Of a stretch of 64,000 bases of DNA, positions 23,001 to 31,905 are shown piece after piece. The first letter of the stretch is position 1, and each line of letters starts with the position of its first letter. Both the position numbers and the translations under genes were made by a program. The DNA comes from Amyelois transitella (Eukaryota > Arthropoda > Insecta > Lepidoptera > Pyralidae): NCBI RefSeq assembly GCF_032362555.1, contig NC_083533.1, positions 3,911,001 to 3,975,000 of the forward strand, written 5' to 3'. The notes beneath the pieces were generated by a model. That model saw nothing but the letters and a program-made list of their open reading frames with translations, was not told where the DNA came from and made no database searches.

Positions 23001-24822
23001 CAGAAAGGCCACGAGATTCAGTTAGTCACAGGTTGCTAACCCATCACCTACATGAAGAATCTCAAGCTGATTAGCCTTTCCCTTAGTCGCATTTTACGAC
23101 ATTCAAGGGATATAAATTCCCACTGCGTTTATCAAAATTCCAAAACTCTCAATGTGCCAACAGGTTTGAAGCGGTTATAATCTCCGACTAATGAGGTTTG
23201 CGCTACCCCGTGACTATTAAGTTACATAACCGTTATATCTCTCTGATAAGAATTATATAAGCTTAATATCTATACTAATATTATATAGCTGAAGAGTTTG
23301 TTTGTTTAAACGCGTTAATCTCAGGAACTATCGGTTCGAATTGAAAAATCTGCCAAGTCGAGCAAGAAAAAGCTTCTTTTTGTCTTGAACAGACCATTTA
23401 TCGAGAAAGGCTTTATAAACATCACGCTGCAACTTTTAGGAGTGAATATATTATGGAAAATGTGAAAAAAACGGGGAAAATTATTAAGTCGCGGGTACAG
23501 CTAGTGTACCTACGTATATAATATTTTATGAAATCCCAACTAATATAATTAATGTAAAAGTAATAAATTAATGTAAAAGAATTTTTCAATTCGAAACATA
23601 CTTAGTTATTGAAATTAGCGCGTTCAAACAAATAAACTTTTCAGCTTTATAATATTAGTATAGATAATTTGAGAAATCCAAGAATTAAATTGTCAATTAA
23701 AATATATACAAAAAAGATTTATTTATGTTCGCTAAGAGAGGATTTTCCGAAATTCTAATGATGAAATGTATGAGAAAATCTTCGGATTCTTGTTTGTTTG
23801 TTTATTTATTTAAACTTTATGCACGTAAAATGTACAACAGGTGGACTTAATGCCACAAGGCATTCTCTGCCAGTCGAACCTTTGGACCAAACAGAGATGT
23901 ATGTACGGGTGGTGCGATAACTGTTAAAAGAATTAGGTTATGTTAAGATTATAGGTTATGTTAATTTTTTTTTTTAATTTTTTGTCCCTGTCTCTTGAAA
24001 TAAAATAAATGTTAAAAGGTAAACAACTGACATGAACTTTCAACAATTTCACATCGCATAAAGAGGGTTCTTTGTACCGCGTCTTTGTTTGAAAGGATAC
24101 ACCTAGTCTGTGCCTCGTGGTAGGGTGAGACGTCCAGTGATCGGCTGATTATTGACGTTGAAAACATACTTACATACTCACAATCACTGCTGTATCGCTT
24201 AATATATACAAGTAATCACGTCTATATCCCTTGCTGGATAGACAGAGCCAACAGCTGTATCGCTTAATACATACATACATATAATCACGTCTATATCCCT
24301 TACGGGGTAGACAGAGCCAACAGTCTTGAAAATACTGATAGGCCGCGTTCAGTTGTTTGGCTTATTGATAGAATTGAGATTCATATAAAGTGACAGGTTG
24401 CTTACCCGTCGCCTTAAAGAAGAATCCCAAGTTTATAAGCCTATCCGTTAGTCGCCTTTTACGACATCCATTGAAAGAGATGGAGTGATCCTATTCTTTT
24501 TTCTATTGGTGCCGGTAACCACACGGCGCGGATTTTCTTTTAAATAAATGTTTTTAACAAAAATACATGATACAGGAAGTCTCATATTTACAGTTAATTA
24601 AAATTTCGATTTTATATTTTGTACAATTTCCTGTACGAATGAATATCAATTGTTTTCAACTCATATATATTAATTAATCAAGTAAAATCAATAAAAGTAA
24701 ATCTTTTCTTTTCCATGACTTCGTTAACAGGGCTTCCCACCCTGCACCATACAAATGCACTGAACTTCGTACTTGGCACATTGCCATTGGCTTTTCTCCA
24801 ATATTTGTAAAGACGGCATCAT
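10875..24822 (-). CDS. Arylalkylamine N-acetyltransferase-like (GNAT) protein, 227 aa, multi-exon
   Basis: Model (minus): 24822-24766, then either 18642-18546 or 18183-18087, then 17097-16937, 15715-15549, 11076-10875. All junction phases agree and the sum is 684 nt. The family transfers acetyl from acetyl-CoA to arylalkylamines such as dopamine or octopamine in the cytosol, for amine inactivation and cuticle sclerotisation. Seen here: the DEP motif with the putative catalytic Glu (TYFTRDEPP), core exon ELEKLWRTTIKDRVSLVCL, acetyl-CoA loop region YGLVVDPKWRGCKIGKEIL, and C-terminal IPLCKALGIKVTATVF. Insect relatives usually read RGxGIG in the loop; here RGCKIG replaces the first conserved Gly with Lys. 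The usual CSS serine cluster reads TAA, with one Ser left in AAASQ. The first coding exon, with weak donor GAA|GTTCAG, is the least certain part. Substrate cannot be told from sequence. Confidence 0.85.
11162..11500 (-). repeat. Repeat B: reverse transcriptase C-terminus (LINE fragment)
   Basis: The longest copy in the window. The minus strand encodes [35 protein letters not shown] and ends AYPSGKEA*, with the stop immediately before the (ATGT)n tail. The RWFGHVERM signature is typical of the C-terminal end of RTE-type and related LINE polyproteins. Confidence 0.85.
11548..11690 (+). repeat. Repeat A 3' fragment
   Basis: TTGGGAATCTTCTTGCAGGC to GTCTACCCCACAAGGTGAAG; degenerate. Confidence 0.65.
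11892..13256 (-). CDS. Leucine-rich repeat protein, intronless, LRRC34/ribonuclease-inhibitor type
   Basis: A single uninterrupted 454-codon frame nested in the last intron (11077-15548) of the acetyltransferase gene, same strand. From about residue 85 it carries successive ribonuclease-inhibitor-type repeats: ITKLDLCYNKITDLGFYKIL, LKYLRLNGNDFGPNG, IIELHLQKNEFLPHDVEYIA, LLYLDLGYNKIGDYGIELLG, LILLNVAGNSINNTGARALS, LRALDISNNRLTDRGVLDIL. The N-terminus has no signal peptide; the last ~90 residues are non-repeat and basic (DDRKKVKVDCKQRH). Layout and length resemble LRRC34-like proteins, but RI-type LRRs are hard to assign without a search. No enzyme motif is seen; the expected role is protein binding. 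Lack of introns in a gene-dense intron-rich region suggests a retrocopy or fast-evolving nested gene. Confidence 0.85.
   Translation of the reverse strand: MISPRWRQKKCICNKELLLKQITDTPKNLRCTEINQIRLNLFTERNSDGTGYLVLRGKDLHDRYKRRINDGDIRAICLYIRESPKIITKLDLCYNKITDLGFYKILKKLLIKGRSSVINLNIMKNELTEKSLLYLSKYAKLIKLKYLRLNGNDFGPNGPEYFASFLRDSKSLEYCDIAETDITLTGVAHLITALRIDHGANTTLKVLDFSRIVPLFNRYSYETKWLAYHIEYLLERNSTIIELHLQKNEFLPHDVEYIARGLRRNNTLLYLDLGYNKIGDYGIELLGKYLAEKPSLILLNVAGNSINNTGARALSFGMAFSKLRALDISNNRLTDRGVLDILNTLKKPYFLRFLNIWGNKFGHVTCEVMQRMLESGALFQHTIDVSIYEVDDVLHAAYYPNPADRNKHLYYCELDYGYALPICHIKRNVLDDRKKVKVDCKQRHRLNKTNKYDF
13570..13775 (-). repeat. Repeat B fragment
   Basis: (CATA)n followed by AAATCACGCCTCTTTCCCGG and TTTGATCAAGATACGTTCTA; coding strand is minus. 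Confidence 0.8.
13953..14156 (-). mobile_element. Helitron-like H2, truncated at its 5' end
   Basis: A|CTAGAGGCCGCCCGCGACTT to ACTTTCGCATTTATAATTAT; the AGTAGGA|T end is lost. Confidence 0.75.
14318..14430 (-). repeat. Repeat A partial copy
   Basis: (CATA)n ATAATTACGTCTATATCCCT to GGCTTAAGATAGAAT. Confidence 0.75.
14755..15060 (+). repeat. LINE repeat C 3' end with partial internal duplication
   Basis: AAAATGCTGCAGTGCAGTTT occurs at about 14769 and again at about 14884. The second copy runs on through ACCGCTTCTTCTGCACTGAC to the end. The duplication creates a spurious open frame. Confidence 0.75.
15228..15400 (+). repeat. SINE-like repeat, second family (CGCCACAAGTCAC type)
   Basis: CTACGCCACAAGTCACAAAA, CTATCAGTCAAAAACAGCG and CCTCCGACACAACATCGTC match 44530-44668 and 52210-52485. 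Confidence 0.65.
15549..15715 (-). CDS. Acetyltransferase exon 5 (acetyl-CoA loop)
   Basis: 167 nt from ACTTTCAG| to AGCAAG|GTTGGT. Encodes TDDEVWAQLFGAVDLV through GLVVDPKWRGCKIGKEILEA. A repeat A insertion begins about 10 nt upstream of the acceptor, so little native pyrimidine tract remains. Confidence 0.93.
15724..15973 (-). repeat. Repeat A, full copy next to exon 5
   Basis: Starts ACATACATATGGTCACGTC about ten nucleotides from the exon 5 acceptor and runs to GGGAACCACACGGC. Hairpin CAGTCTT-GTA-AAGACTG intact. Confidence 0.85.
16053..16275 (+). repeat. tRNA-derived SINE
   Basis: A box GTGACGCAGCGG, B box GGTTCGAATCCCGG, then TGATTGGCCTGGGTCTTGGA and a tail with TCGTAACACAAGTCTCGAAC. 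Confidence 0.85.
16575..16765 (+). repeat. LINE repeat C 3' end
   Basis: AAATGCTGCAGTGCACTTTG to ATGAATAAAAATTTTGAATT. Confidence 0.8.
16765..16910 (-). repeat. Repeat B fragment
   Basis: (CATA)n AAATCACACCTCTTTCCCGG to ATTCATAACTCTCTACACG, ending about 27 nt from the exon 4 donor. Confidence 0.75.
16937..17097 (-). CDS. Acetyltransferase exon 4
   Basis: 161 nt from TTTTTTCCAG| to CGTTTCAG|GTAGAA. Encodes INNHPRALAELEKLWRTTIK and the beta strands RVSLVCL and LVGVNVLTVAS. Ends in phase 0. Confidence 0.9.
17120..17285 (+). repeat. Repeat B fragment
   Basis: GTATGAAGAGAGTTATGAAT to GAGGCGTGATTTTATGTATG; lies just upstream of exon 4 (minus). Confidence 0.8.
17353..17795. repeat. Two repeat A copies in opposite orientation
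   Basis: A plus copy (about 17353-17560, tail lost) abuts a minus copy (about 17563-17795) beginning at CCCTTGCGGGGTAGACAGAG. Confidence 0.75.
18087..18183 (-). CDS. Acetyltransferase exon 3, copy b (duplicate)
   Basis: 97 nt with the same CACGTCACAG| acceptor and ATTG|GTGAGA donor. It differs from copy a at three residues: E to Q, E to K, and C to Y beside the catalytic DEP motif (DEPPYK). The phase is identical, so either copy fits, but using both adds 97 nt and shifts the frame. Confidence 0.85.
18546..18642 (-). CDS. Acetyltransferase exon 3, copy a
   Basis: 97 nt between CACGTCACAG| and ATTG|GTAAGA. Encodes LRVQDLTEEFEEPAVHLLKT, then the DEPPCK catalytic-Glu region, leaving one nucleotide that joins GT of the next exon to give Gly. 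Enters in phase 0. Confidence 0.85.
18755..20077 (-). pseudogene. 5'-truncated, frameshifted LINE reverse transcriptase (Jockey/CR1-like)
   Basis: The minus strand encodes the fingers/palm core: GVPQGGVLSPLLFALFIN, then YHLYADDLQIY with the catalytic YADD, then a thumb region and C-terminus (FTVQAVRLWNALPVDIRKAQ). The frame shifts near 19440 between the two parts. The 3' UTR (TTGCACCATAAG on the plus strand) ends in a short (TATC)n tail at about 18755. The 5' part, including endonuclease, is missing; the break coincides with the Helitron at 20078. Confidence 0.85.
20078..21423 (-). mobile_element. Helitron-like H1 interrupted by an H3 insertion
   Basis: Left end A|CTAGCTGTGCCCGCGACTTC, right end TATTAGTATAGA|T. 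The sequence CTTTATAA^TATTAGTATAGA is split exactly between A and T by the element at 20342-21411. Confidence 0.85.
20342..21411 (+). mobile_element. Helitron-like H3, complete, 1070 bp
   Basis: Starts TCTATATATATAAAACTC after A and ends GCCGCGGGCAAAAGCTAG before T. The 3' hairpin is GCGGGCGAAGCCGC. No RepHel coding sequence. A G-rich degenerate block of GGGAC-like units lies at about 21165-21275. Another open frame (minus 20833-21042) has no recognised domain. Confidence 0.85.
21425..21692 (-). repeat. tRNA-derived SINE
   Basis: Reverse copy: tail ACGGGACAAATTACACAGA at the left, B box as GGGATTCGAACCCGGGACC, A box as CCGCTGCGCCACAGAGGC. Confidence 0.85.
21723..21985 (-). repeat. Repeat A, full copy
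   Basis: (CATA)n ATGTTCACGTCTATATCC to CGATCCACACGGCA. Confidence 0.85.
22310..22635 (+). repeat. Repeat A with inserted AT-rich segment
   Basis: ATCTCCATCTCTTTCATGGG to GGATATAGACGTGATTATAT. About 80 nt of (TTTA)n-like and other sequence interrupts it near 22433-22510. Confidence 0.7.
22943..23115 (-). repeat. Repeat A partial copy
   Basis: ATCACGTCTACATCCCTTGC to CGCATTTTACGACATTCAAG, with an internal deletion. Confidence 0.7.
23269..23514 (+). mobile_element. Helitron-like H1
   Basis: A|TCTATACTAATATTATATAG to GGGTACAGCTAG|T; part of the 3' hairpin is deleted. Confidence 0.8.
23576..23665 (-). repeat. Helitron-like H1 5'-end fragment
   Basis: TTTTTCAATTCGAAACATAC to TTATAATATTAGTATAGA. 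Confidence 0.65.
23805..23900 (-). repeat. LINE 3' UTR fragment
   Basis: AACTTTATGCACGTAAAATG and TGCCACAAGGCATTCTCTGC resemble the tail of the LINE at 18755-20077. Confidence 0.5.
24205..24530 (-). repeat. Repeat A: short fragment followed by a full copy
   Basis: 24215-24252 is a tail fragment. A TATCGCTTAATA duplicate then leads into the full copy, about 24268-24530. Confidence 0.8.
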
Positions 24823-24850
24823 CGAAAACAGTTCGCATTTAGCTAGAAAC
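24766..24850 (-). CDS. Acetyltransferase exon 2 (start codon), tentative
   Basis: Acceptor GTGTGTTCAG|GTTTC at 24851. An upstream ATG, out of frame, precedes the chosen ATG at 24822, which is part of an ATGATG. The 19 codons end in QCAKYE, reading on to LRVQDLTE as expected for the family. The donor GAA|GTTCAG is weak; ATG|GTGCAG, 18 nt further on, is also phase 0. Confidence 0.45.
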
Positions 24851-24908
24851 CTGAACACACGTTAAAGTTTCTTAGATTTAGCAAAAATCAATCAATATTG
24901 TAAATTAC

Positions 24909-25010
24909 CTGAAATAATTGAGGTTATTGTTCGATTTGACAGTTAAAAGCGCGCGAAACGGTTGATCATAGAGCGTTTTGTTTATTTTATTTTTTATTGA
25001 AAGTAAACAA
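24909..25010 (-). other. Candidate 5' untranslated exon of the acetyltransferase gene
   Basis: Minus-strand sequence with CGTTTCGCGCGC runs to a good donor, ATTTCAG|GTAATT, at 24909/24908, 58 nt before the next acceptor. The 5' limit is unknown. A related sequence lies at about 27010-27150. Confidence 0.35.
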
Positions 25011-25299
25011 AGGCGTTGTGTTTTGCTTTGTTGACGGTTGGCTGAAGTTTGGACTGCTTGTTTATAAGGTAAGTTCGATTTGATTATTAACGTAGAAGCT
25101 AAATGTATTTTCAAAGTTATCGTTTATTATGTTACGTTATATTTCCATATTATTATATCAACTACATAATAGGTAGAGTAGTGACTAGAGTACGGTCAGA
25201 TTAATCTAGAACCTTTTTACTGGTATTCCAATGGCCTTGTCGAACTTTCAAGGACCGAATTTCGAATGTCTTAAAAAAGTTAGGACTACTCGTAATCGT

Positions 25300-25435
25300 C
25301 CGATATGTATAAAATGAGTAATGAGTGTGGAGGAAGCGGGAGAAGTTTGTAAGGATCGTAGTAAAAATCCATAGTCTCTGCCTACCCCAATGGGAAACAG
25401 GCGTGATGGTATATACGAGTATGTATGTATGTTCA
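25300..25435 (+). repeat. Repeat B fragment, diverged
   Basis: ATGTATAAAATGAGTAATGA to AGGCGTGATGGTATATACG. Confidence 0.6.
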
Positions 25436-25439
25436 ACAG

Positions 25440-27000
25440 AATTAGAATTGATCTCCTAAGATTACAAGGTAAAACACTATCCATAGTTTATCTCATTCCT
25501 TCAAGCTATTGTTTCAGCATACAACGTATACATAAACAAAGGAAACTACCTTTAATAACGTGATAAATTTAATCATCTTTCATTTAATATTGAATCAAAA
25601 TCTGTGGTACACAATAATCATACGCAGCTATGTTTTTCATTATCTAAATATATCCATTACAAGATACTGGTTAGTATACAAAAATAATATGCAGTTTCAC
25701 CAACATTGGTAGGAATATTTTACTTTATTCTAAACATCATAACAATCTGAGAAAAGTTCTTAACATCTTTATCACCTTTTAGTCTTTTCGAGACTGTTTT
25801 CTTTGTCTACCGCGTTATTATAACATCCTCCTGTCATTTGTCTAGGTAGTGTCCTCCCTAAAGAGGTGCTTGGGGTCAACCTCAGGGGTCAATGTATGAC
25901 CCCGGGTCAGGAATGGGACGGCCATCATTGACAAGTGGGTCAAACATCTTGAACGAATTTGAATAAAACATCTGAAATGCTTGCTTTCATTTTATTTTAA
26001 AATTTTATTGAACTTTAATGTACAATAGGTGAAAACAATAATTAACTAATAGAATTTTCTGCCTGGCAACATTTAGAAAATAGCAACTATCCCTAGTTTT
26101 GACTTGTGGGAACAGGGGAACTATAACCCTGACTTATTAAATGTTGTTACAGTCATTTGCCTGAATGTCCTTATTCAAATCAAATTAATCAATTCATGAA
26201 CGTAAATAAAAAAAACATTAGATTTTCAAATCTTATTATTATTATTCAAGGTCGCTTTTATACGCAGTCATAAAAACTTTATTTTTTCGTTCGAAACCCA
26301 CTTCTGTTATCAAGACTGGACCATTTTTATTAATTATCATATTTTTACTAGCTTTTATAAGTAGAATACTCGAAAATCCCTTAAAGGATCAGTTTTTCCG
26401 CTTTTATTTATTTCCTTTTAATGTCAAGGGCGGGGTCATTGGCATTCCCGTTCTATTTTCGGCCATTTTAATGTTGACCGGCCGCCATTTTGTAATGCGT
26501 TCACCTCTTTTTTGGATTATAGGTTATTTTGAAATGTTATTGGTTATAAACGATGTAGGTATTTATAAATATAAATCCGGTTTGAAATGCAATTATTTAT
26601 TAAACTTAGATTTTGAAACGTGATCTAGTTATTTCTAGTTTGTAACGTGTTCACAGTCTGTTTAAAAACAATTAGTTAAATATAACTTAGGTAATACCTT
26701 TTATATCAAACCGAATGATTTCAAATCGAAGCTTTTCAATTGAACAAAATCAAAAAAAAAGTATAGTAATACTAAAAAGAATTGATTTAAGACACACCAT
26801 TAAAAAAAATAAAAAATACTAGAATATGTACAAGTTTAAAACTAGACAGGTATGTTGGTGTTCCCGAAAGGGTAATCCAGCATATGCTGGCTGTAGACAA
26901 TTCAGCTACACAGCCAGCGCTGATCTTCCAGGGGTACGTTGGCATCACGGACACTAATGTTCTATCCGAGCTATACGTGTAGAAAACTTAATAAAGTTGT
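25440..27000. other. No gene seen
   Basis: AT-rich. Weak LINE-3'-UTR resemblance at 25990-26080 (TTTAATGTACAATAGGTG). A 120-bp less AT-rich patch at 25840-25960 and another at 26860-26970 (containing the palindrome CCAGCATATGCTGG) carry no frame I can support. Confidence 0.4.
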
Positions 27001-27009
27001 ATTAATACT

Positions 27010-27150
27010 TATTCGAGAGTTACTGCAATCGAGTGTTCGATTTGACAGTTACATACCAATCAAATCAATACTAATTTGAGGGTTATTGGAATTAGAATCT
27101 TGGAGATTTGACATTTAAAAGCGCGCGAAACGGTTAACCATAGAGCATCA
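27010..27150 (-). repeat. Second copy of the acetyltransferase 5' exon-like sequence
   Basis: AAAGCGCGCGAAACGGTTAA and ATAGAGC match 24940-24985 (AAAGCGCGCGAAACGGTTGA). The donor at 24909 has no counterpart here. Confidence 0.5.
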
Positions 27151-27154
27151 ATTT

Positions 27155-27630
27155 TTTCTTTAAAGGAAAAGTGAAATAAAAATGCTTTGTTATTGTAATG
27201 TTAATTTTAAAAGTACGGTAATGGAAAAGGGTGATAAATACAAATAGTTCGTAGCATCTCGTAGCCTCGCGGCGTAGCAGAACTGCAAAAAAGTAATGCG
27301 TCAAAAATGTTCTTTGCTACGAAATTATCTACGAAACGCGCTACGTCGTAGCTTGTTTCGTTTGAAATAAAATATTTTTTAACCACTTTCAAAAAGGTAG
27401 TTCTTAATTTGACCTGTATTATATGATTGTCCGCGATTATCTCGCATTCCGCTGAACCGATTTGATGCGGTTTTCGGGTAAGTGTTTGTTACACTTAGGT
27501 GGTTTTAGAACCTACTTCAAAAAAGGAGGATATCGATTGGAGGCAATTTATTTAACAATTGATGTGAGCTCATCAGTTTTAGGGTCTCGAGGACATCCGC
27601 TATTTGATCAAGACACATTATATACGAATA
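27155..27630. other. No gene seen
   Basis: Short frames on both strands without domains. CTGAACCGATTTGATGCGGT at 27453 has the feel of a Helitron interior. Confidence 0.4.
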
Positions 27631-27835
27631 CTAGAGGCCGCCCGCGACTTCGTCCGCATGGAAACCCTATCAATCCCGCGGGAACTCTGGGATAAAAAGT
27701 AGCCTATGTGTTATTCTGGATCTTCAGCTACCTACATACCAAATTTCATGGTAATCGGTTCAGTAGTTTTTGCGTGAAAGAGTAACAAACATCCATACAT
27801 CCATACAAACTTTCGCCTTTATAATAGTAGTAGGA
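27631..27835 (-). mobile_element. Helitron-like H2, complete
   Basis: A|CTAGAGGCCGCCCGCGACTT to TAGTAGTAGGA|T; almost identical to 6267-6471. Confidence 0.8.
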
Positions 27836-28099
27836 TGATATGACGTCCTAATAAAATTGCATAAATAATTTCGTAAGAGGAAGTATGTGGTAATTGATAT
27901 AAAATGTATATATAAGTATTTATAATGTTTTCATTGGCTCAATACACCATTTTGATTTCCAACATAAACCGGATGAATATTTAAATTTTTCAGAGTATTG
28001 GGCAACCGTCTCAGTTATTTTTCTTATGTAAGAGCGAGATGAATGATTGATTTCTGGCAAGAAATCTTTTTAATGATGTAATAAGAAAGTATAATGTAT

Positions 28100-28275
28100 G
28101 TGACTATAAGAGATAAGTTTATAAACTGGAGATACTTCTTTTAGACAACCCAGGTCACTATTCGAATCTTAGTTCTATCATTAAACCAAACAGCTGAACG
28201 TGGCCTATCAGTCTTTTCAAAACTGTTGTCTCTGTCTTCCCCGCAAGGGATATAGACGTGATTATATGAATGTAT
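28100..28275 (+). repeat. Repeat A 3' part
   Basis: ACTATAAGAGATAAGTTTAT to GATATAGACGTGATTATATG; followed by a short repeat B piece at 28277-28330. Confidence 0.75.
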
Positions 28276-28502
28276 GAAGCGAAAGAATTATGCAGGGATC
28301 GTAGCAAGTGGAAAGATAATAATCTCTGCTGCTTGTTTACTCATACCTATTTCTCCTAAACTATTTTTTTTTTGTTTTACATATGAACTAAGTATTGCCG
28401 GTCGAAGCCTCTATCATAATGCGAGGACCCAGGGTCCGCTTAAAGACATTTTCCCTTTAATTTTTTGATTTTCTGAGTCTAAAGCTGGTCTCACGAAGCA
28501 CG

Positions 28503-28743
28503 CTTTGTTTGTTTGAACGCGCTAATCTCATGAACTAAACATTCGAATTGAAAAATTATTCTTGTGTTAAATAGACTATTTATCGAGGAAGGCTTTAGGC
28601 TATATAACATCACGCTGCAACTATAAGAAGCGAAGTAATAATGGAAAATGTGATAAAAAACGGGGAAAATTATTCATTCTTGAGGGCTTCAATGATGACC
28701 AAAAATAACTATACCGCGCGGACGAAATCGCGGTCACAGCTAG
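28503..28743 (+). mobile_element. Helitron-like H1, 5'-truncated
   Basis: Starts at TTTGTTTGTTTGAACGCGC and ends GCGGTCACAGCTAG|T. Confidence 0.75.
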
Positions 28744-28966
28744 TATATAATATATAATGCTTAGCATTACGTGTGCAAATATAGGTCAGCATTCGTTTGG
28801 CTGAATCCAAGGCCCTTAGCCATATAAGTCCCGAAGCGACTCCGAGGAAATTGGCATACGATGGGACAAAGAGATCCAAAGGGCCGACCCCGGCCATTGA
28901 CCGCATTTGTAGGGTTAATTATACGATAATAGATTGAAGGCATGATTAACCATCTTTCATTACTAA

Positions 28967-29215
28967 TACATACATACATATATGGTCACCCTTGCGGGGT
29001 AGACAGAGCCAACAGTCGCGATAAGACTGAATGGCCACGTTCAGCTATTTGGCTTAATGATGGAATTGAGATTCAAATAGTGACAGGTTGCTAGCGCATC
29101 GCCTAAAAAAGAATCCCAAGTTTGTAAGCCTATCCCTTAGTCGCCTTTTACGACATCGATGGGAAAGAGATGGAATGGTCCTATTCTTTTTGTATTGGTG
29201 CCGGGAACCACACGG
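28967..29215 (-). repeat. Repeat A, full copy
   Basis: (CATA)n ATGGTCACCCTTGCGGGG to GGGAACCACACGGA. Confidence 0.85.
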
Positions 29216-29219
29216 AATT

Positions 29220-30046
29220 CATTACTAATTAACATATAATTATCAGTAGCGAAGAAAGAACAGTTGAACGTGACCTTCTTCGAGATTGTTGGCTCTGTCT
29301 GTCCTATAAGGCATAAAAGACGTAACTAAATTTGTGCATGTCGTAGTAAAATATATAATAGGTATTTAGAAACTTACTAATAAATTAGGTAATTATAAAT
29401 TAGGTAGCTACTTCTTACATTTTCTAATTAATAGCATACGCCACACCAGTCTTAATTAGGTTGGCAGCACAATTCCATTGTTAGTAAATATAAAACCACG
29501 TGGTTGAGCGAAATACCAACATAATAAAACGAGATCAAGGTCATCGCCCTACATCCTCATTGGACCAAAACACCCTGAACTTTCAATCTCATTATTTCCC
29601 AAAGATTTTGATGTCACGCGCAGGTCTTGATTTTTCGGCATGATTTTTGGACGCGTTCCAATGAATTGAAACGTAAAAACCGAATTTAGTATGACGGGAT
29701 GTAAATATTTTGGACATTATGGTCGAGAATTATCTATGTCGGTTTTCACCTTAAGTGTAACACTGCGCAGAATACCTAAAAACCGAATGAAAACTCAATT
29801 AAATTACGACTTTATATTTGTAATAATTATAAACATTAAACAGAAAATTCAAAAACAAAATATTATTATCTGCTATCTCGCTCATATGACGGGTCCCAAA
29901 TTCAAATGGAGCGCTGTGATTGGCTCATCCGCTTAAATATTTTCGCGCCATACAAAAATTTGACTTCTGTGCAGAGGTACATTGGTATAATTTATTAAAC
30001 TGGTAATATACTGTACCTATAACTCACATAACATAAAAATACTCAA
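29220..30046. other. No gene seen
   Basis: AT-rich. 29890-29985 (CAAATGGAGCGCTGTGATTG, TTTTCGCGCCATACAAAA) has a diverged second copy at 32475-32600, so it is probably an unnamed dispersed repeat. Confidence 0.4.
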
Positions 30047-30246
30047 CTAGAGGCCACCTGCGACTTCGTCCACGTGGAATCAATCCCGCGAGAACTCCAG
30101 AATATAAAGCCTATATGTTATTCTGGGTCTTCAGCTACCTACATACCAAATTTCATCGTAATCGCTTCAGTAGTTTTTGTGTGAAAGAGTAACAAACATC
30201 CATACTGAAATACTCACAAACTTTCGCATTTATAATATTAGTAGGG
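30047..30246 (-). mobile_element. Helitron-like H2
   Basis: A|CTAGAGGCCACCTGCGACTT to TATAATATTAGTAGGG; the last base of the terminus is mutated. Confidence 0.75.
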
Positions 30247-30307
30247 TAGGATGTACCTACAGACTTTTTTTTTAAGTGTTTTATTATATGTATAGTATAG
30301 ATGTATA

Positions 30308-30555
30308 GATAATCACGTCAATATCCCTTGCGGGGTAGACAGAGCCAACAGTCTTGTAAAGACTGATAGGCCACGTTCAGCTATTTGGCTTTTAGTTAGA
30401 ATTGAGATTTAAATAGTGACAGGTTGCTAGCCTATCGCCTACATGGGATTATTTTATCCCAAGTTTATAAGCCTATCACTTTGTCGCCTTTTACGACATC
30501 CATGAGAATCAGGTGGAGTGGTCCTACTCTTTAGTAGCTCAAACCACACGGCATA
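30308..30555 (-). repeat. Repeat A, full copy
   Basis: AATCACGTCAATATCCCTTG to CAAACCACACGGC; hairpin loop GTA. Confidence 0.8.
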
Positions 30556-31039
30556 TAATCACGTCTATATACCTATATATTTCAATTTACAATGTAAACA
30601 AAAATAATAAACATACATAATAATATGTACATTTTCCATGTGCGTATAATTTTATCATGTGGATAACAAGATCATAAGACGTAGGTAATACTTTATATTA
30701 ACACTCTATCTACGCAATAAAAGAGCCATTAATAAAAAAAAAACTACGCGTTCAGATTAAAAATAATTTGTGTACCAAGAAAGAAAAAAAAAGCATCAGG
30801 CATAATTTTAAAAATGGCCGCCTTTTAGAATATTTTTTAACGCTTATCGTATGTATGTATCTTTTTTGGAGTTATGTCGTTTTGGTTGTAAGGAATTAAC
30901 TGATAAACGAGTGATTTCGATCATATGACTGACCAATTTACATGGATGTCGTAAGAGGCGTCTAAGGGACAGTCAGTAGTTTTAGTTCTCCTGTTAAGGC
31001 GAATGGCAGACAGGAGTTGCTCCATAAACCTGACTGACC

Positions 31040-31412
31040 CACGGTACATACATATAATCACGTCTATATCCCTTGCGGGGTAGACAGAGTGGCCTCTGCC
31101 TACCCCTCTGGTAAAGAGATGCGATTTATGTATTTATGTATAAAGGTGTCCCGTGCGTTCCCGGCACCAATACAAAAAAGAATAGGACCACTCCATCTCT
31201 TTCCTGTGGATGATGATCGTAAAAGGCGACTAAGGGATAGGCTTACAAACTCGGGATTCTTTTTAAACGATGGGTTACCGACCTGTCACTATTTGAATCT
31301 CAATTCTATCATTACGCCAAATAGCTGAACGTGGCCATTCAGTCTTTTCAAGACTGTTGGCTCTGTCTACCCCGCAAGTGATATAGACGTGACCATATGT
31401 ATGTATGTATGT
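31040..31412 (+). repeat. Repeat A, full copy, preceded by short A/B tail fragments
   Basis: The full copy runs about 31146-31412, from GTCCCGTGCGTTCCCGGCAC to ATATGTATGTATGTATG. The preceding 31047-31130 joins an A tail to a B tail. Confidence 0.8.
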
Positions 31413-31609
31413 ATAAAGGAGCGCGTGGCTACGTGGTTCTTTAGCGGTCACAAGATCAAATATGGCGATAAAATAAAAATGGCGGCCATCCAAATACGTT
31501 TTGCCAAATTGAAATGACGTCTAAGATTCTAAGAACTGACAAGGGAAAAGTGTTTGATTTTGATAAGTTTTTATATTTAAGAAATGTTTTTAGGGTTACG
31601 CGTAACTAC

Positions 31610-31790
31610 TGGGACTAAGAGACTAAGGGATAGGTTTATAAACTTGGGATTCTTCTTTCAACCTATCACTATTTGAATCTCAATTCTATCATTAAGCCTA
31701 ACAGCTGAACGTGGCCTATCAGTGTTTTCAAGACTGTTTGGCTCTGTCTACCTCGCAAGAATAATAGACGTGATTATATGAACGTATGTA
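31610..31790 (+). repeat. Repeat A 3' part
   Basis: GGACTAAGAGACTAAGGGAT to AATAATAGACGTGATTATAT. Confidence 0.75.
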
Positions 31791-31905
31791 AATTTAAGAA
31801 TATATTTTTTTAAATATAGGTACGTATTTTTTACCTATCAAGTTGTTTACCTTTGAAATGGAAAGAAATGGACTGAACCTACTTGTTTAAACACCATATC
31901 TATTA

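Noticed and set aside
24720..24822. Alternative donors for acetyltransferase exon 2 at ATG|GTGCAG and CAGG|GTGGGA
   Set aside because: The first gives an unlikely CICM insertion before LRVQDLTE; the second breaks the frame.
29691..29936. 81-codon frame
   Set aside because: AT-rich chance frame with a fragment of a dispersed repeat at its end.
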